Assembly (NCBI RefSeq): GCF_007655135.1 | Contig: NC_045133.1 | Span: forward strand, 1,612,001-1,676,000 | Source of the DNA: Punica granatum | Lineage: Eukaryota > Streptophyta > Magnoliopsida > Myrtales > Lythraceae | DNA length: 64,000 nucleotides | Direction of reading: 5' to 3' | In this document: positions 8,150-18,559 of the stretch, piece after piece | How positions within the stretch are numbered: position 1 is the first letter of the stretch | Layout of the letters: every line of letters starts with the position of its first letter | Translations under genes and position numbers: made by a program | Notes under the pieces: model-generated | Databases searched by the model: none | What the model was told of the DNA's origin: nothing | The model's input: the letters and a program-made list of their open reading frames with translations, nothing else

Positions 8150-11035
8150 ATTATTTGAGTTCCCGAAATATGATTGTGTTACAACATAAAATGTTTTAAG
8201 TAGAATTTGTTATTTTTGATTATATTTTAACACATATATTTGAGCAAAGTAAATATCATCAAACACCCATGCGTCGGACGAGAAATTGTTAGTATACGTA
8301 AGTAAAGGAGAATTTAGTACATTTAACGATGGGAATTGATAGCCGATGAAGTTATATATTAATTTGAATTTGTATACACACATATAATATATAACTAATT
8401 AAACAAATTGAAAATACAAATATTTGTACAAGAAATCACTTGGTAAAAAGAACTAATTATATTTTTCTCACATTTATTTATTCCGTTCATTATTTGAGTT
8501 CCAAAAATACGATTATATCATAACATAAAATCATCTTTCAATTAGAATTTGTTAATTCTGATAATATTTCAACACATATTTGAGCAAAATAAACACTATC
8601 AAAAGTATGCCTAAGTAAATGAGAATTGATGCATTGAATGATGTGAATTAATAGAGCTGATTGTATACTGATTTGAATTTGTGAAAAAGCACATACAATA
8701 TATAACTAATTATACAAATTTAAAGTACAAATACTCATAAAAGAAATCACTTGGTAAAAGAATTAATTGTATTTTTCTCACATTTGCATATATCATTCAT
8801 TATTTGAGTTCCCAAAATACGATTATATTATAAAATAAAATATTTCAATTAGAATTTATTAATTTTAATAATATTTAACACATATTTGAGCAATATAAAC
8901 ACTATCAAACACCCTTTAATCAGACGAGAAAACGTTAATATGCATAAGTAAAGAAGAACCGGTGCATTTGACGATGTGAATTGATAGTGTGGATGAAATT
9001 GTATATTAATTTGAATTTGTGGACATACACATACAATATATAATTAATTATTCATATTGAAAATACAAATATCCATAAAAGAAATCACTTGGCAAAATAA
9101 TTAATTTTATTTTTCTCACATTTGTATATTTCATCCATCATTTGAGTTCCCAAAAAATGAGTATATCATAACATAAAATCTTTCAATTAGAATTTATTAA
9201 TTTTGATGATAGTATAACACATATTTGAACAAAATGAACACCATCAAACGCCCTTGAGTCGGACGAGAAAACGTTATTATACTTAAGTAAATGAGAATTA
9301 GTACGTTTCATGTTGTGAATTAATAAAGTTGATAAAATCGTATATTAATTTGAATTAGTGGTCAAACACATATAAAGTATAATTAATTATACAAATTGAA
9401 AATACAAATATTCTAAAAAAAATCACATGGTAAAAGAATTAATTATATTTTTCTCACATTTGTATGTTTCATTCATTATTTGAGTTCCCAGAATACGATT
9501 ATAAAATAATATAAATTAGAATTTGTTCATTTTTATAATATTTCAAAGCATATTTTAGCGTAATAAATACCATCAAACAACCATATGCCAGACAAGAAAA
9601 AGTTAGTATGCTTGTAAAAGAGAATCGATGCATTTAATGATATGAATTAACGAAGTCGAAGAAATTGTCTATTAATTTGAATTTGTGGACACACATATAA
9701 TATATAACTAATTGAACACATTAATCATAAAGTTATTTATAAAAGAAATCACTTAGTAAAAAAATTTATTATAATTTTCTCACATTTGTATATTTTGTTC
9801 ATTATTTAAGTTTTCAAAATACGATTATATCATCACGTAAAATCTTTCAATTAGAATTTGTTGATTTTGATAATATTTAAAAGCATATCTTTTTTAGAAA
9901 ATAAACACCATAAAAAACACAGAGAAAATGTTAGTATACCTAAGTAAAGGAGAATTCATGCATTTAACGATGTGAATTAATAAAGTCAATAAAACCGTTT
10001 ATTGATTTCATTTGTGGACAAACACATATGATATATAACTAATATACAAATTGAAAGTGCAAATATTCATAAAAGAAATCGCTTGGTAAAAGAATTAATT
10101 ATATTTTTATCACATTTGATATTTCACTCATTTTTTGAATTCTCAAGATACAATTATATCATAACACAAATCTTTCAATTAGAATTTATTAATTTTGATA
10201 ATCTTTTAACATGTATTTGAGCAAAATAAACATCAAACACTCATGGATCGGACGGGAGACTGTTAGTATGCATGAGTAAATGAGAATTAGTACATTTAAG
10301 GGGCGTTTGGTTCGAGTACTGTTATATATAGGGAATGTGAAGATTGGAGGGAAAATTTAACTATGGAATTTTTTTCTGGGTTAAGAGTTGAAATGTGAAA
10401 TTGTTGTGTTTGGTAAATTATATTAGATTACAAGAAATGTGGGTAATAATATAATATATGATTTACTTTTATAGAGATTATTGTAGATCCCACAATCATA
10501 ATCTCCATTGAATCTAACAATTTCACGTGTTTTGAATGCAAAGTCTTTACGACTATGGCTGTAAAGTTCTAACTCGAGTAAATGATTACAATTGTTAACT
10601 TTTATAATCTCTACAAACAAACGCCGTAAAATACTATGTAAAATTCAAACATGACAATGTAAAGTTCGAACTTTGCATTAAAATAAATGGCCCCTTAATG
10701 ATATGAATTAATAGAGTCGATGAAATTGTATATGACTTTGAATTTGTGACAAACACATAAAATATAGAACTAATTATACAAATTGAACGTGCAAATATTC
10801 ATAAAAGAAATCATTTGGTAAAAGAATTAATTATATTTTTCTCACATATGTATATTTCACTCATTATTTGAGTTCTCAAAATATAACTATATCACAATAT
10901 AAAATCTTTTAATTGGAGTATGTTAATTTTATTAATATTTTAAAACGTATTTGAGCAAAATAAACTCCATCAAACACTAGTGCATCTGACGAGAAAATGT
11001 TAGTACGCATAAGTAAAGGAGAATTAGTGCATTTG
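8150..11035 (+). repeat. Tandem array of about eight ~330-bp AT-rich units
   Basis: The anchor ATTTGAGTTCCCAAAATACG recurs at 8155, 8494, 8804, 9142, 9480, 9806 (variant), 10135 (variant) and 10868, so the period is 310-339 bp. Each unit also repeats, in order, TTCAATTAGAATTTGTTAAT, CACATATTTGAGCAAAATAA, a GACGAGAAAA-GTTAGTAT block, AGTAAAGGAGAATTAGTGCA, and AAGAAATCACTTGGTAAAAG. Units differ by many substitutions and small indels, so the array is old. The extra distance between the seventh and eighth anchors is explained by the MITE at 10299-10695. No ORF persists through the units. The array separates the GST cluster into two halves. Confidence 0.92.
10299..10695. mobile_element. MITE inserted inside one unit of the 330-bp array
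   Basis: About 397 bp interrupts the unit sequence between GTACATTTA and ATGATATGAATT, which are contiguous in the other units. The outer ends are AGGGGCGTTTGGTT and ATGGCCCCT, sharing a 6-bp inverted AGGGGC/GCCCCT, flanked by TTA and TAA. This fits the 3-bp TWA target duplication and GGGGC-GTTTGG ends of Tourist/PIF-Harbinger MITEs. A second inverted copy of the end (AACAAACGCC) lies inside at about 10617-10625, so the right end may be a composite. No coding capacity. Confidence 0.7.
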
Positions 11036-12249
11036 TAGAAAAAGCAAGTAAAATTCTTAAATTAAATGAATTAAATAGTAAAACAGTTAGAAACTACCTA
11101 TATAATATATAATGGTGAAGCGAAGAAGGAGAATGAATGAGGTAGTTCCAATTTTTCAACCCTCACCTCTCTGTTACTTGACTTCTCATTGCCCCCATAA
11201 ACATAGCCTCACTCATAAGAAAGCTTGACCCACAGGAATCAATATCCTCCAATTCGCTTCCCGTTTCTCTCTTTGAACAAACAAAAGGAAAACAAAATTA
11301 TAAATAATGATTATTATTACTAATTGCGATTGTTCCATGATATTGAAATATTTAAGCTCAAAACTGTCAACATGTAAATGCTATTCTTACTAAATGCAAG
11401 AAATTATGAATAATGATTATTACTTTTATAAGTTTAATCTCTCCCTTTTACTACTTTTATACTCTTCTTATAGGTCATGAATAAGACTTCACGGATTCAA
11501 GTACCAATTTATTCAAGTTTAAATAAACAAAAGCCCTAAAGATACGTTAAACAATTAAAATTCTCTCATCCAACAGACTTCACAGTTGCAATACTCTTGT
11601 ACGTATATATAAAGATTTACAGCAATGAGAACATCACGCAACACAGGTTTAACGACTAGTTTATTAATTATTTTTTATCATTGTTAGCAAAAAAAATAGT
11701 GTATATATTTATAATATGGAATTAAAAAAATCTATAATTTTTTTATTCAACTTTTTATACTACTGAAATATCATGCACTTTTTTATATATAAATAATATT
11801 TAGAGTTAAGAAACTTCTATCCGCAAATCAAAATATATATATAGAGTAAAAGATAATTGGTACATTTATTACGCATTAAATATTTTAATACAACTAATTC
11901 ATTTTATATTCTGAATATTTTAATTAATTTGAATTTGTTTCAAAAAAATGTTTCAAATAAAAGATCTTATAACTTTTCTACCATGATGATAACTAAAAAT
12001 ATATTAGCTAAATTTGTTAAATAAGCCTTTTGTTTTTATAATATAATTGGAACAATTAAGTATATGTATATATATACGTAACATCGATAATATACTCATG
12101 AAGAAGTATTGTGTAATATATTTAATATTTTAGTTTTTATGATTTAAAAATGAAAAAAAAAAACTATTTTCATATTTTTATACAACATGAAAATCATTAG
12201 TATGAAGTTTACAAAAAGATACAATTTACTTATGAAAACATATATGATG
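11036..12249. other. AT-rich sequence interrupting the 330-bp array
   Basis: The array stops within the GTGCATTT motif at 11035 and a piece of another unit reappears at 12250. The 1.2 kb between contains no gene I recognise. It includes a less AT-rich patch (11110-11280) with pyrimidine-rich sequence and then very AT-rich DNA. No terminal repeats were found that would define it as one insertion. Confidence 0.5.
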
Positions 12250-12309
12250 CAAATTGAAAATACAAATATTCATAAAAGAAATCACTTGGTAAAAGAATTA
12301 ATTATATAT
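12250..12309 (+). repeat. Detached fragment of the 330-bp repeat unit
   Basis: CAAATTGAAAATACAAATAT and ATTCATAAAAGAAATCACTT followed by GGTAAAAGAATTAATTATAT match the array unit almost perfectly, about 1.2 kb beyond the last recognisable unit. It shows the array once reached this point. Confidence 0.85.
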
Positions 12310-12967
12310 TTGTAATGAATTTCCTCAGCAATTGACAAATGAAATGATCAATCGTTTGCATACTTTTACTGCAAGGTTTCAGGTTTCAGCAAGATTGAAG
12401 AAATCCATAAATGTCCCCGTTATGGTCGATCTCGCCTTTCTTTAGCAGCAAGAAATGAACTGAGCTTCGTGTCTGCATTGAACCTGACAGGTCAAACTTC
12501 AATCATCGGGTTAGTGTTTAACCAATACTCAGCGCTCTTAAGTCCAATGCCGAGCGAGCCATGAATTATCATTCGAATCGGGCAGCTACAAGTCGCGACC
12601 CCAGAGGGGCATAACGAAGTAGATCTATCCATTGAAGTAATATAATGGAGCTTTGACTTGAAGCGATTCAACCGTTTAAGTCACACAGTTCCAATATCGA
12701 GCCAAAAAGTTTGAATCCTCACAAACTTCACTTCAGTGAAAAGTCGGCTTCTCCATCGCAGGGGAAGCTCTATGGTGCAATCACCTTAAAAAGGATTGCA
12801 AAAAGGAACCTTCGCACCCAGAGCCCAAGTTCAGTAGTTTATCTTATCTTCTATACAGAGAACCCATTGACTTTGACTATTGGGTTGCAAAGAGGAACTT
12901 TCCCACCAGATCCTTGTCGAGCAAGTCAAGAGTAGACACCAATTTGTTAAATCTGCATCTGGTAGTC
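12310..12967 (+). other. Duplicated GST upstream region
   Basis: No gene. Sequence blocks match the spacer at 4925-5400 (GTTTCAGCAAGATTGA, GGTCGATCTCGCCTTTCTTT, AGCAAGAAATGAACTGA, GCAAGTCAAGAGTAGACA). It is the promoter side of the segment that was copied with each GST. Confidence 0.65.
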
Positions 12968-12974
12968 TATAAAT
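12968..12974 (+). promoter_or_regulatory. TATA box of intact GST copy at 13050
   Basis: TATAAAT in GTCTATAAATCAAGGG, 82 bp upstream of the ATG, is the same core as before the GST copies at 1949 and 3721. Confidence 0.75.
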
Positions 12975-13049
12975 CAAGGGCCATGAAGCCGATGAATTTC
13001 ATCTAATCTTCGAGTAACAGCGAGAGAGAGCTGCGATATATATTTGGAA

Positions 13050-13853
13050 ATGGCAGAAAAAGACCAAGTGACCCTCCATGGGATGTGGGCGAGCCCGTAC
13101 AACAAAAGGGTCGAACTCGCGCTGAAAGTGAAGGGGATCGAATATGAATATGTAGAAGAAGATCTAACGAACAAGAGCTCCTTGCTGCTCCAATACAACC
13201 CTGTCCACAAGAAGATTCCTGTCCTGGTCCACAACGGGAAGCCCGTTGCAGAATCACTCGTGATCCTCGAGTACATTGACGAGACATGGAAGCACAGTCC
13301 TCGGCTGCTGCCGGACGATCCATATGAAAGAGCCAAAGTTCGGTTCTGGGCTGACTTTCTGCAGCGGCAGGTTAGTGCAGATTCCCCTACTTTTACCAGT
13401 AGTAAGCTTCTCTCTTGTGGACTTTGTAGCTTTTTATCTGTTTGAAGATGTTAAAGGTTTCAATCGTTTCTATTGCAGATGTTCGAGGCCGTGTCTCTAG
13501 TGGTGAAAACCGAAGGGGAAGCACAAGTGAGAGCCATCGAGCAAGTCCACGAGAAACTGAAGCTGTTGGAAGAAGGGATCAAGGGCTGCTTACCGGGAGG
13601 ATCCCCAGGCGTAAATGGAGAGAGCATGGGACTCCTGGACATCATCATGTGTACGATCTTCGGTCCACATAAGGTTCAAGAAGAAGTTCTCGGCGTGAGA
13701 TTCATAGACCAGGAGAAGTATCCGCTCGTGTCATCCTGGGTCAAGTCCCTCATTGAGCATCCTGTGGTGCAAGAGTTGATTCCTCCTCATGAGAAGGTTG
13801 TGGGTCTTCTCCGGTATCTCAGAGAGAACGCACTCCGGTCTTCTTCGGCATGA
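13050..13853 (+). CDS. Tau-class glutathione S-transferase (GSTU9/GSTU10-like), intact copy 2
   Basis: Two exons, 13050-13370 and 13479-13853, phase 0, encode 231 aa. The ATG at 13050 is preferred over an in-frame TTG just upstream. The thioredoxin-like half carries catalytic Ser15 in [35 protein letters not shown] for glutathione binding, and [11 protein letters not shown]. The helical half contains the [40 protein letters not shown] and LVSSWVKSL segments usual for the family. It acts as a cytosolic glutathione-conjugating enzyme. Among the copies here its sequence is closest to a typical tau GST (SPY at the active site), so it is the best candidate for the ancestral function. The intron is only 108 bp, compared with 272 and 221 bp in the other copies. 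Confidence 0.94.
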
Positions 13854-15291
13854 CGTGATCGCGTCATAATGGCTTTCACTGCTTGAGAATAAAAACTGGA
13901 ATGCGGGATGTCGCACTGGTTCCTTGTGGTTGTATTTCTTCGGTTTACTTTCTATGCTTGTGAAAAATGATGTCCAATATCTTCTGCAACGAATTGATGA
14001 CGTGAAAATGAAGTTGAATAACTGAGCATTTCCAATGAAAAAACAGATAAAGACTTTGGTTGTGAGCAAGCAAGGAAACACTATTTATTATGGGTAACTG
14101 GATTTGATTAGTTGTCGAAAAATGGCGGAAATTAGTTAAAAGAAGGTTATGTTTGCCTCTTTATCAGCGCATAGTTGGTTGCCTTAATCATATCTACTTA
14201 ATATCGACTGACCGAAGCTCTAAAAGAAGCGCTCCTTTGTCCAATATCATAACTCACCAAGCAAGTCACGACTCGCGTTGAGTGGTGGAAGAAGATTTGG
14301 GACAGAAGGCCCTGCTACTCCCTTAATGCAATATCAATCGCAAAAGGAAGTTCCAGTGATGATCCATCAATCATATCCAAATATACTGATGATACCAGGA
14401 AGCAAGGAATATCCTTGCATCCACTGCCCACAAGTCTTGGCAGGAGGACCAAATACTGATGATACCAGGAAGCAAATGCTGTTCTGTTTTACAGAAAGTG
14501 GGCAATAAGAGAGTTGCTTCTTCCTCAGAAAAGCTCGCGTGCAGTTCTCCCATCGATCATGAAGGAACTCGATTCTCCATGGAGTTTCACCTTTTTTCTT
14601 CCCGTTTCTTTGTCATCATTTTCTACAACACCGGACTCCAGCATTGGGTGAATGAGTGATCAATATTGTTTCAAATTGCTGACTTCTCATGCCATAAGGT
14701 GAAAGATTTGTGGCCACGAGGTGCGGTTAAAGAGTGATCGCGGAGAATCTTCATATGTCTTCCCGTTTCTTTGTCATTGCTTTCTTCTGTCACGAGAACT
14801 TCAGGTTCCATGTTTAATCTATCGATCGGACATATAGGACTCATGGTTGGAAGATGAAAAACCATAACTTTTCCGACAACGAACAGTTCAAAAATGACAC
14901 CGCACCTCGAACTTCTGCATTGGGCAAGTGTTGAGTACTATTTCAAATAGCTCGATTTTCATGTACGACTTATAATCACGACGTATGCTGTGAACCAGAG
15001 AATTTTACGGAAATCCGAACCACTTCGTTGCCAAAGTAAGCCGATGTCCGACGAGGATACCATCGAATAATTAAAATAATTCAAAAAAATTTGGAAGAAA
15101 TGGAAGGAAATGAAAAGTCAATAATTATGAATTTATGAGAATTAATAAATATATGGCTCAGAGATAGAATTGCTCGATATTTTTCCCTTCCCTTGCCTAA
15201 CTGCTCCAGCCAGGCTGTTGAGTTGAACTTGCTCGGGTGGCTCTACTTCCATTGCCGTTGCCCGAGCTCTCTCCTCTGCTGAAGCTCCGTC
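13854..15291. other. Spacer between GST cluster and hydrolase gene
   Basis: No gene recognised. Two direct copies of ACTGATGATACCAGGAAGCA lie about 68 bp apart (near 14384 and 14455). A second pair of similar segments, CTTCCCGTTTCTTTGTCAT at about 14600 and 14761 with CATTGGG(C/T) plus ATTTCAAAT blocks at about 14643 and 14922, suggests an old local duplication. Small ORFs across these repeats have no family features. Confidence 0.5.
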
Positions 15292-17551
15292 ATGGCGTCC
15301 GCTGCAGCATTCTTCCTGTCTTCGTCTTCTCCGTCTCTGTACGCTCTTTCGGGCAGGACCCACAGAGCTTCTTTCTCCATCAGGCCCGTTTCCGTCAGGG
15401 CCTTCTCAGCTTCATTAGACTACTCCGCCGTCTCTGTCCCTGAGAAATCTTCCACTCCATTGAAGGTTCGCTTCTTTAGTTTTCTGCCCTTTCAAGAATT
15501 GCCCAGAAGGAGGACTGCGACAAAGATTGAATTTTTATCTCTCTTTTTTTTTTTGCATTAATTTCTTGCGCACGTTGTCTGATTCGGGCTTGATTGTGAT
15601 AGAGTTTGAATAGAATAAGAAATGAAGCAATTTGGAAGAGTGGAGTTGGTAACCAACAGGAAATTTGCAGAATTGCAAGGCTTTTGTCCTTGAATTTTCT
15701 TGAATCAGAGGAAACGAACATCACTTTTTCTGCCTTAGTTTGGGTGGTCATGGGAAGCTTTCCCGAATGTCGGGTTGTAACGGCAGTGGCATGATTTCAC
15801 GAGAAATTGGATCATTCCCTGCATTTGAATCGAAGTTCTGTAGCCTTTATAACGTATAGATTTGTCTTGTGCTTATTCCACATTTTAGCCTTCTCAGTCT
15901 TGCGGCTAATATCACGCAGACGAATAACTGGCGGTGGAGGTACATGGACAATTTTATCAATATTCACTATGAAGAGCACGAAAAGGATGGAGGAGCAGAT
16001 CCTTCTAAGACCATCCTTATGATACCCACCATATCTGATGTGAGTACCGTGGAGGAGTGGAGATCAGTGGCTCGAGACATAGTCAAACGGGACAGTAAAG
16101 TCAACTGGCAAGCCACTATTGTGGATTGGCCTGGTCTGGGTTACTCCGATAGGCCGAAGATGGACTATGATGCGAATGTGATGGAGAAGTTCCTGGTCGA
16201 CTTCGTAAATTCACCTGATAGCCCTCTAAGGAATTCGGGTGAGTAAGGCATTTTTCTTGCTGAGATTACTCAATGGTTCTGTTTTTCTGCAGAGGTCACT
16301 CTCCTGCTTTCAAAATCAAACCGTCTAAAGTTCCATTCGTTTTGCAAAATGAACAATGCTATGGCGATAGAAGTAATTTGGCGTTGTTACATGCTATAGC
16401 TCAAATGTCTTCTCTATTAGATGCTTGATTGTGTATCTCGTGCTGCAATGATGACATGATGCTTGGTCCAGATCTCTGCTTTTACATTCTATTATGGATA
16501 TAGGCAACTCTCGAAGAGACCAATGCTTGATCCTATTTAATTGAGTGCAGATGATTTGGTGGTTTTCGGAGGGGGGCATGCGGCTACGATCTTAGCTCGT
16601 GCTGCAAAGAAGGGATTGGTGAAGCCTAGAGCATTTGCTGCTGTTGCTCCCACCTGGGCAGGTCCTCTTCCCATTGTGTTTGGTAGAGATTCCAATATGG
16701 AAACGAGGTATGATGTCTTCCACTTTATGGACTGGATTTTAGAAGTCAACATTTTATTTCGTCTTCAAGGCTAATTGAACCTTGTCATTGATTTCACCAA
16801 TACGGAATCTTCTTTGTATTGGAGGACTCGTAGCATAATCTAGTACTTAAGAATTTCTTCACACCAGGACAATCAAAATGGTCGATAGATGCTGCTCCTC
16901 TGATAACAACGTTTGAAATGAAACAACCAGTAGTCCTGACAAATGGTTATAAAGGAAACTTCTTACACTTATTATAGAGAGGAGTCTTCTGAACAATGAA
17001 GTTTTGACAGCTTTATGGAATTCATGAGATTTCTGTCAAGAATTGTATCATTGGCCACTGACATATGAAAGGTCGGGTTACTTTTCAGATACGGGCTGCT
17101 TCGTGGAACAATGAGGGCTCCTGCTGTTGGGTGGATGATGTACAACATGCTGGTGAGCAATGAGAAGTCGATCCAATCCCAGTACAAATCCCATGTCTAC
17201 TCTGACCCAGAAAACGTGACCCCGAGCATTGTCAAGAGCCGGTACGCCCTGACAAAACGGACAGGGGCTCGCTATGTCCCTGCGGCTTTCCTGACAGGCC
17301 TCCTAGACCCTGTGAAGTCCCGGGAGGAGTTCCTTGGCCTCTTTGCAGGCCTGGAGGGAAAATTCCCGGTTATAGTCGTGTCCTCTGAAGGGGCACCAAA
17401 GAGGTCCAAGGCGGAGATGGAGGCTCTCCGGGGAGCCAGAGGGGTCACCAAGTTCATAGAGGTTAAGGGCGCTCTATTGCCGCAGGAAGAGTACCCGAGT
17501 GTTGTCGCTGAAGAACTCTACCGGTTCTTGCAAGAGAGTTTCGAGTCCTAA
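15292..17551 (+). CDS. Plastid-type alpha/beta-hydrolase-fold protein (At1g74640-like)
   Basis: Four exons, 15292-15465, 15920-16238, 16551-16707 and 17089-17551, with GT/AG borders and matching phases, encode 370 aa. The first ~45 residues are rich in Ser, Ala and Arg (MASAAAFFLSSSSPSLYALS), a likely chloroplast transit peptide. The core shows the hydrolase-fold strand TILMIPTISDVS, then ATIVDWPGLGYSDRP, which is the usual D.PG.G.S turn, and VVFGGGHAATILARAAKKG at the nucleophile-elbow position. At that elbow the expected G-x-S-x-G serine is missing: the sequence reads GGGHAA. PVIVVSSEGAPKR near the C-terminus could hold the acid strand. Substrate unknown. Arabidopsis At1g74640 is the homologue I recall, based partly on gene order. 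Exon structure confidence is high; enzymatic activity is uncertain. Confidence 0.88.
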
Positions 17552-17865
17552 GTGCTTTAGACCACCTCTTGTCAAACAGGTTCGGACTTTCTGCTGTTTC
17601 CTTCGATGCTGATTTCCTTACCAGGGCTTTCAAGTGTTTTGCCGGACCGAGTTAATAGAAAAGCTTAGGATTGTTGAGGACTTTTGTACATTACTATACT
17701 ACAGAGATTACACATTATAATCTACAAAGAGAAATTGTTTCTTTGCCTTCCTCTCAATATCGAGAAGACTTTTTTGGGCCTTCCTATGGCCCAGGATCGA
17801 TCTTTAAGACGGACCCCAGTTGGGCCTGCTTTAGGCCCATTAGGTTATAGGCCGTAATCCATCTT
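17552..17865. other. 3' flank of hydrolase gene with GGCCCA/TGGGCC motifs
   Basis: Contains the 3' UTR. Between about 17775 and 17852 there are five TGGGCC or GGCCCA hexamers (TCP site II-type). No following gene is seen for which they would be the promoter. Confidence 0.5.
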
Positions 17866-18055
17866 TTCCGATGTGAACCCTGGTATCCGAAAATCTAATT
17901 GGATCCCAACTAATGCAGTCGAGTAAGATCGGTCTACTAAGGGATAAAGTTTTCTCAATATGAATTTTCTACATTCACAATGACTCGAATCCAAAACCTT
18001 ACTTAAATGAAACAAGCGTTGAATCGCTTGAACAAATTCATATGGGTCGTAATCC
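17866..18055 (-). repeat. SINE-like dispersed repeat, copy A
   Basis: About 185 bp matches the copy at 33544-33722 in the same orientation, sharing TGTGAAC.CTGGTATCCGAAA, AGTCGAG, ACTAAGGGATAAA, ATTTTC..CATTCACAA.GACT and AA.CGCTTGAA. Read on the minus strand it contains GGATTCGAGTC, similar to a Pol III B box (GGTTCGANTCC), downstream of a GAATTTGTTCAAGCGAT segment in an A-box-like position. A tRNA-derived SINE is therefore the simplest reading, but no poly(A) end or target duplication was defined. Confidence 0.6.
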
Positions 18056-18528
18056 ATCTTTTGGATCCCCATCTTCATTTTACGCCTTTCATCCTTCGAA
18101 TTGAAGAGAATGACAGGTGGCTTTCATTCTAGTGCAAATAAAATCATGGCCATATTCGAGAACATACCCCAATTCCAAGGCCAGAGGGGAAGAAGTCGAT
18201 AATCGATCAGCATCATGTTCCCCTTATGTATGGCAAAGGCAGTACGGTCATTTATAATCCTCAATAAAGTTCGGTTCCGATTGTCGTTCTCTCGTGCACA
18301 GGAAGTATAGCATTCGATGTGTCCCTCAGACCGACTAGAAAGGTCTTGTAACACGTCGCGGTGGTGAGATGCAATAGGCTTAATCCAACAACACCGATAA
18401 GCCGCAAGAGAAAAAGAGGACAGTTGCCCTTAATAAAACCCCGCCATTAAAGCTCTGGCAGGTTCAGAACCCTCTCCCAAGTGAACGCGGGACTTGCTGA
18501 GGTTTGACTTTTGCTGAAGAGATCAATG

Positions 18529-18559
18529 AAATTAAATTAAATTAAATTAAATTAAATTA
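18529..18559 (+). repeat. (AAATT)n microsatellite
   Basis: Six perfect units of AAATT in a row, starting from GAAATTAAATT. Likely polymorphic length. Confidence 0.9.

Noticed and set aside
8150..11035. CRISPR array
   Set aside because: The repeats are ~330 bp, AT-rich and diverged, without short repeats and unique spacers, in a plant nuclear genome.
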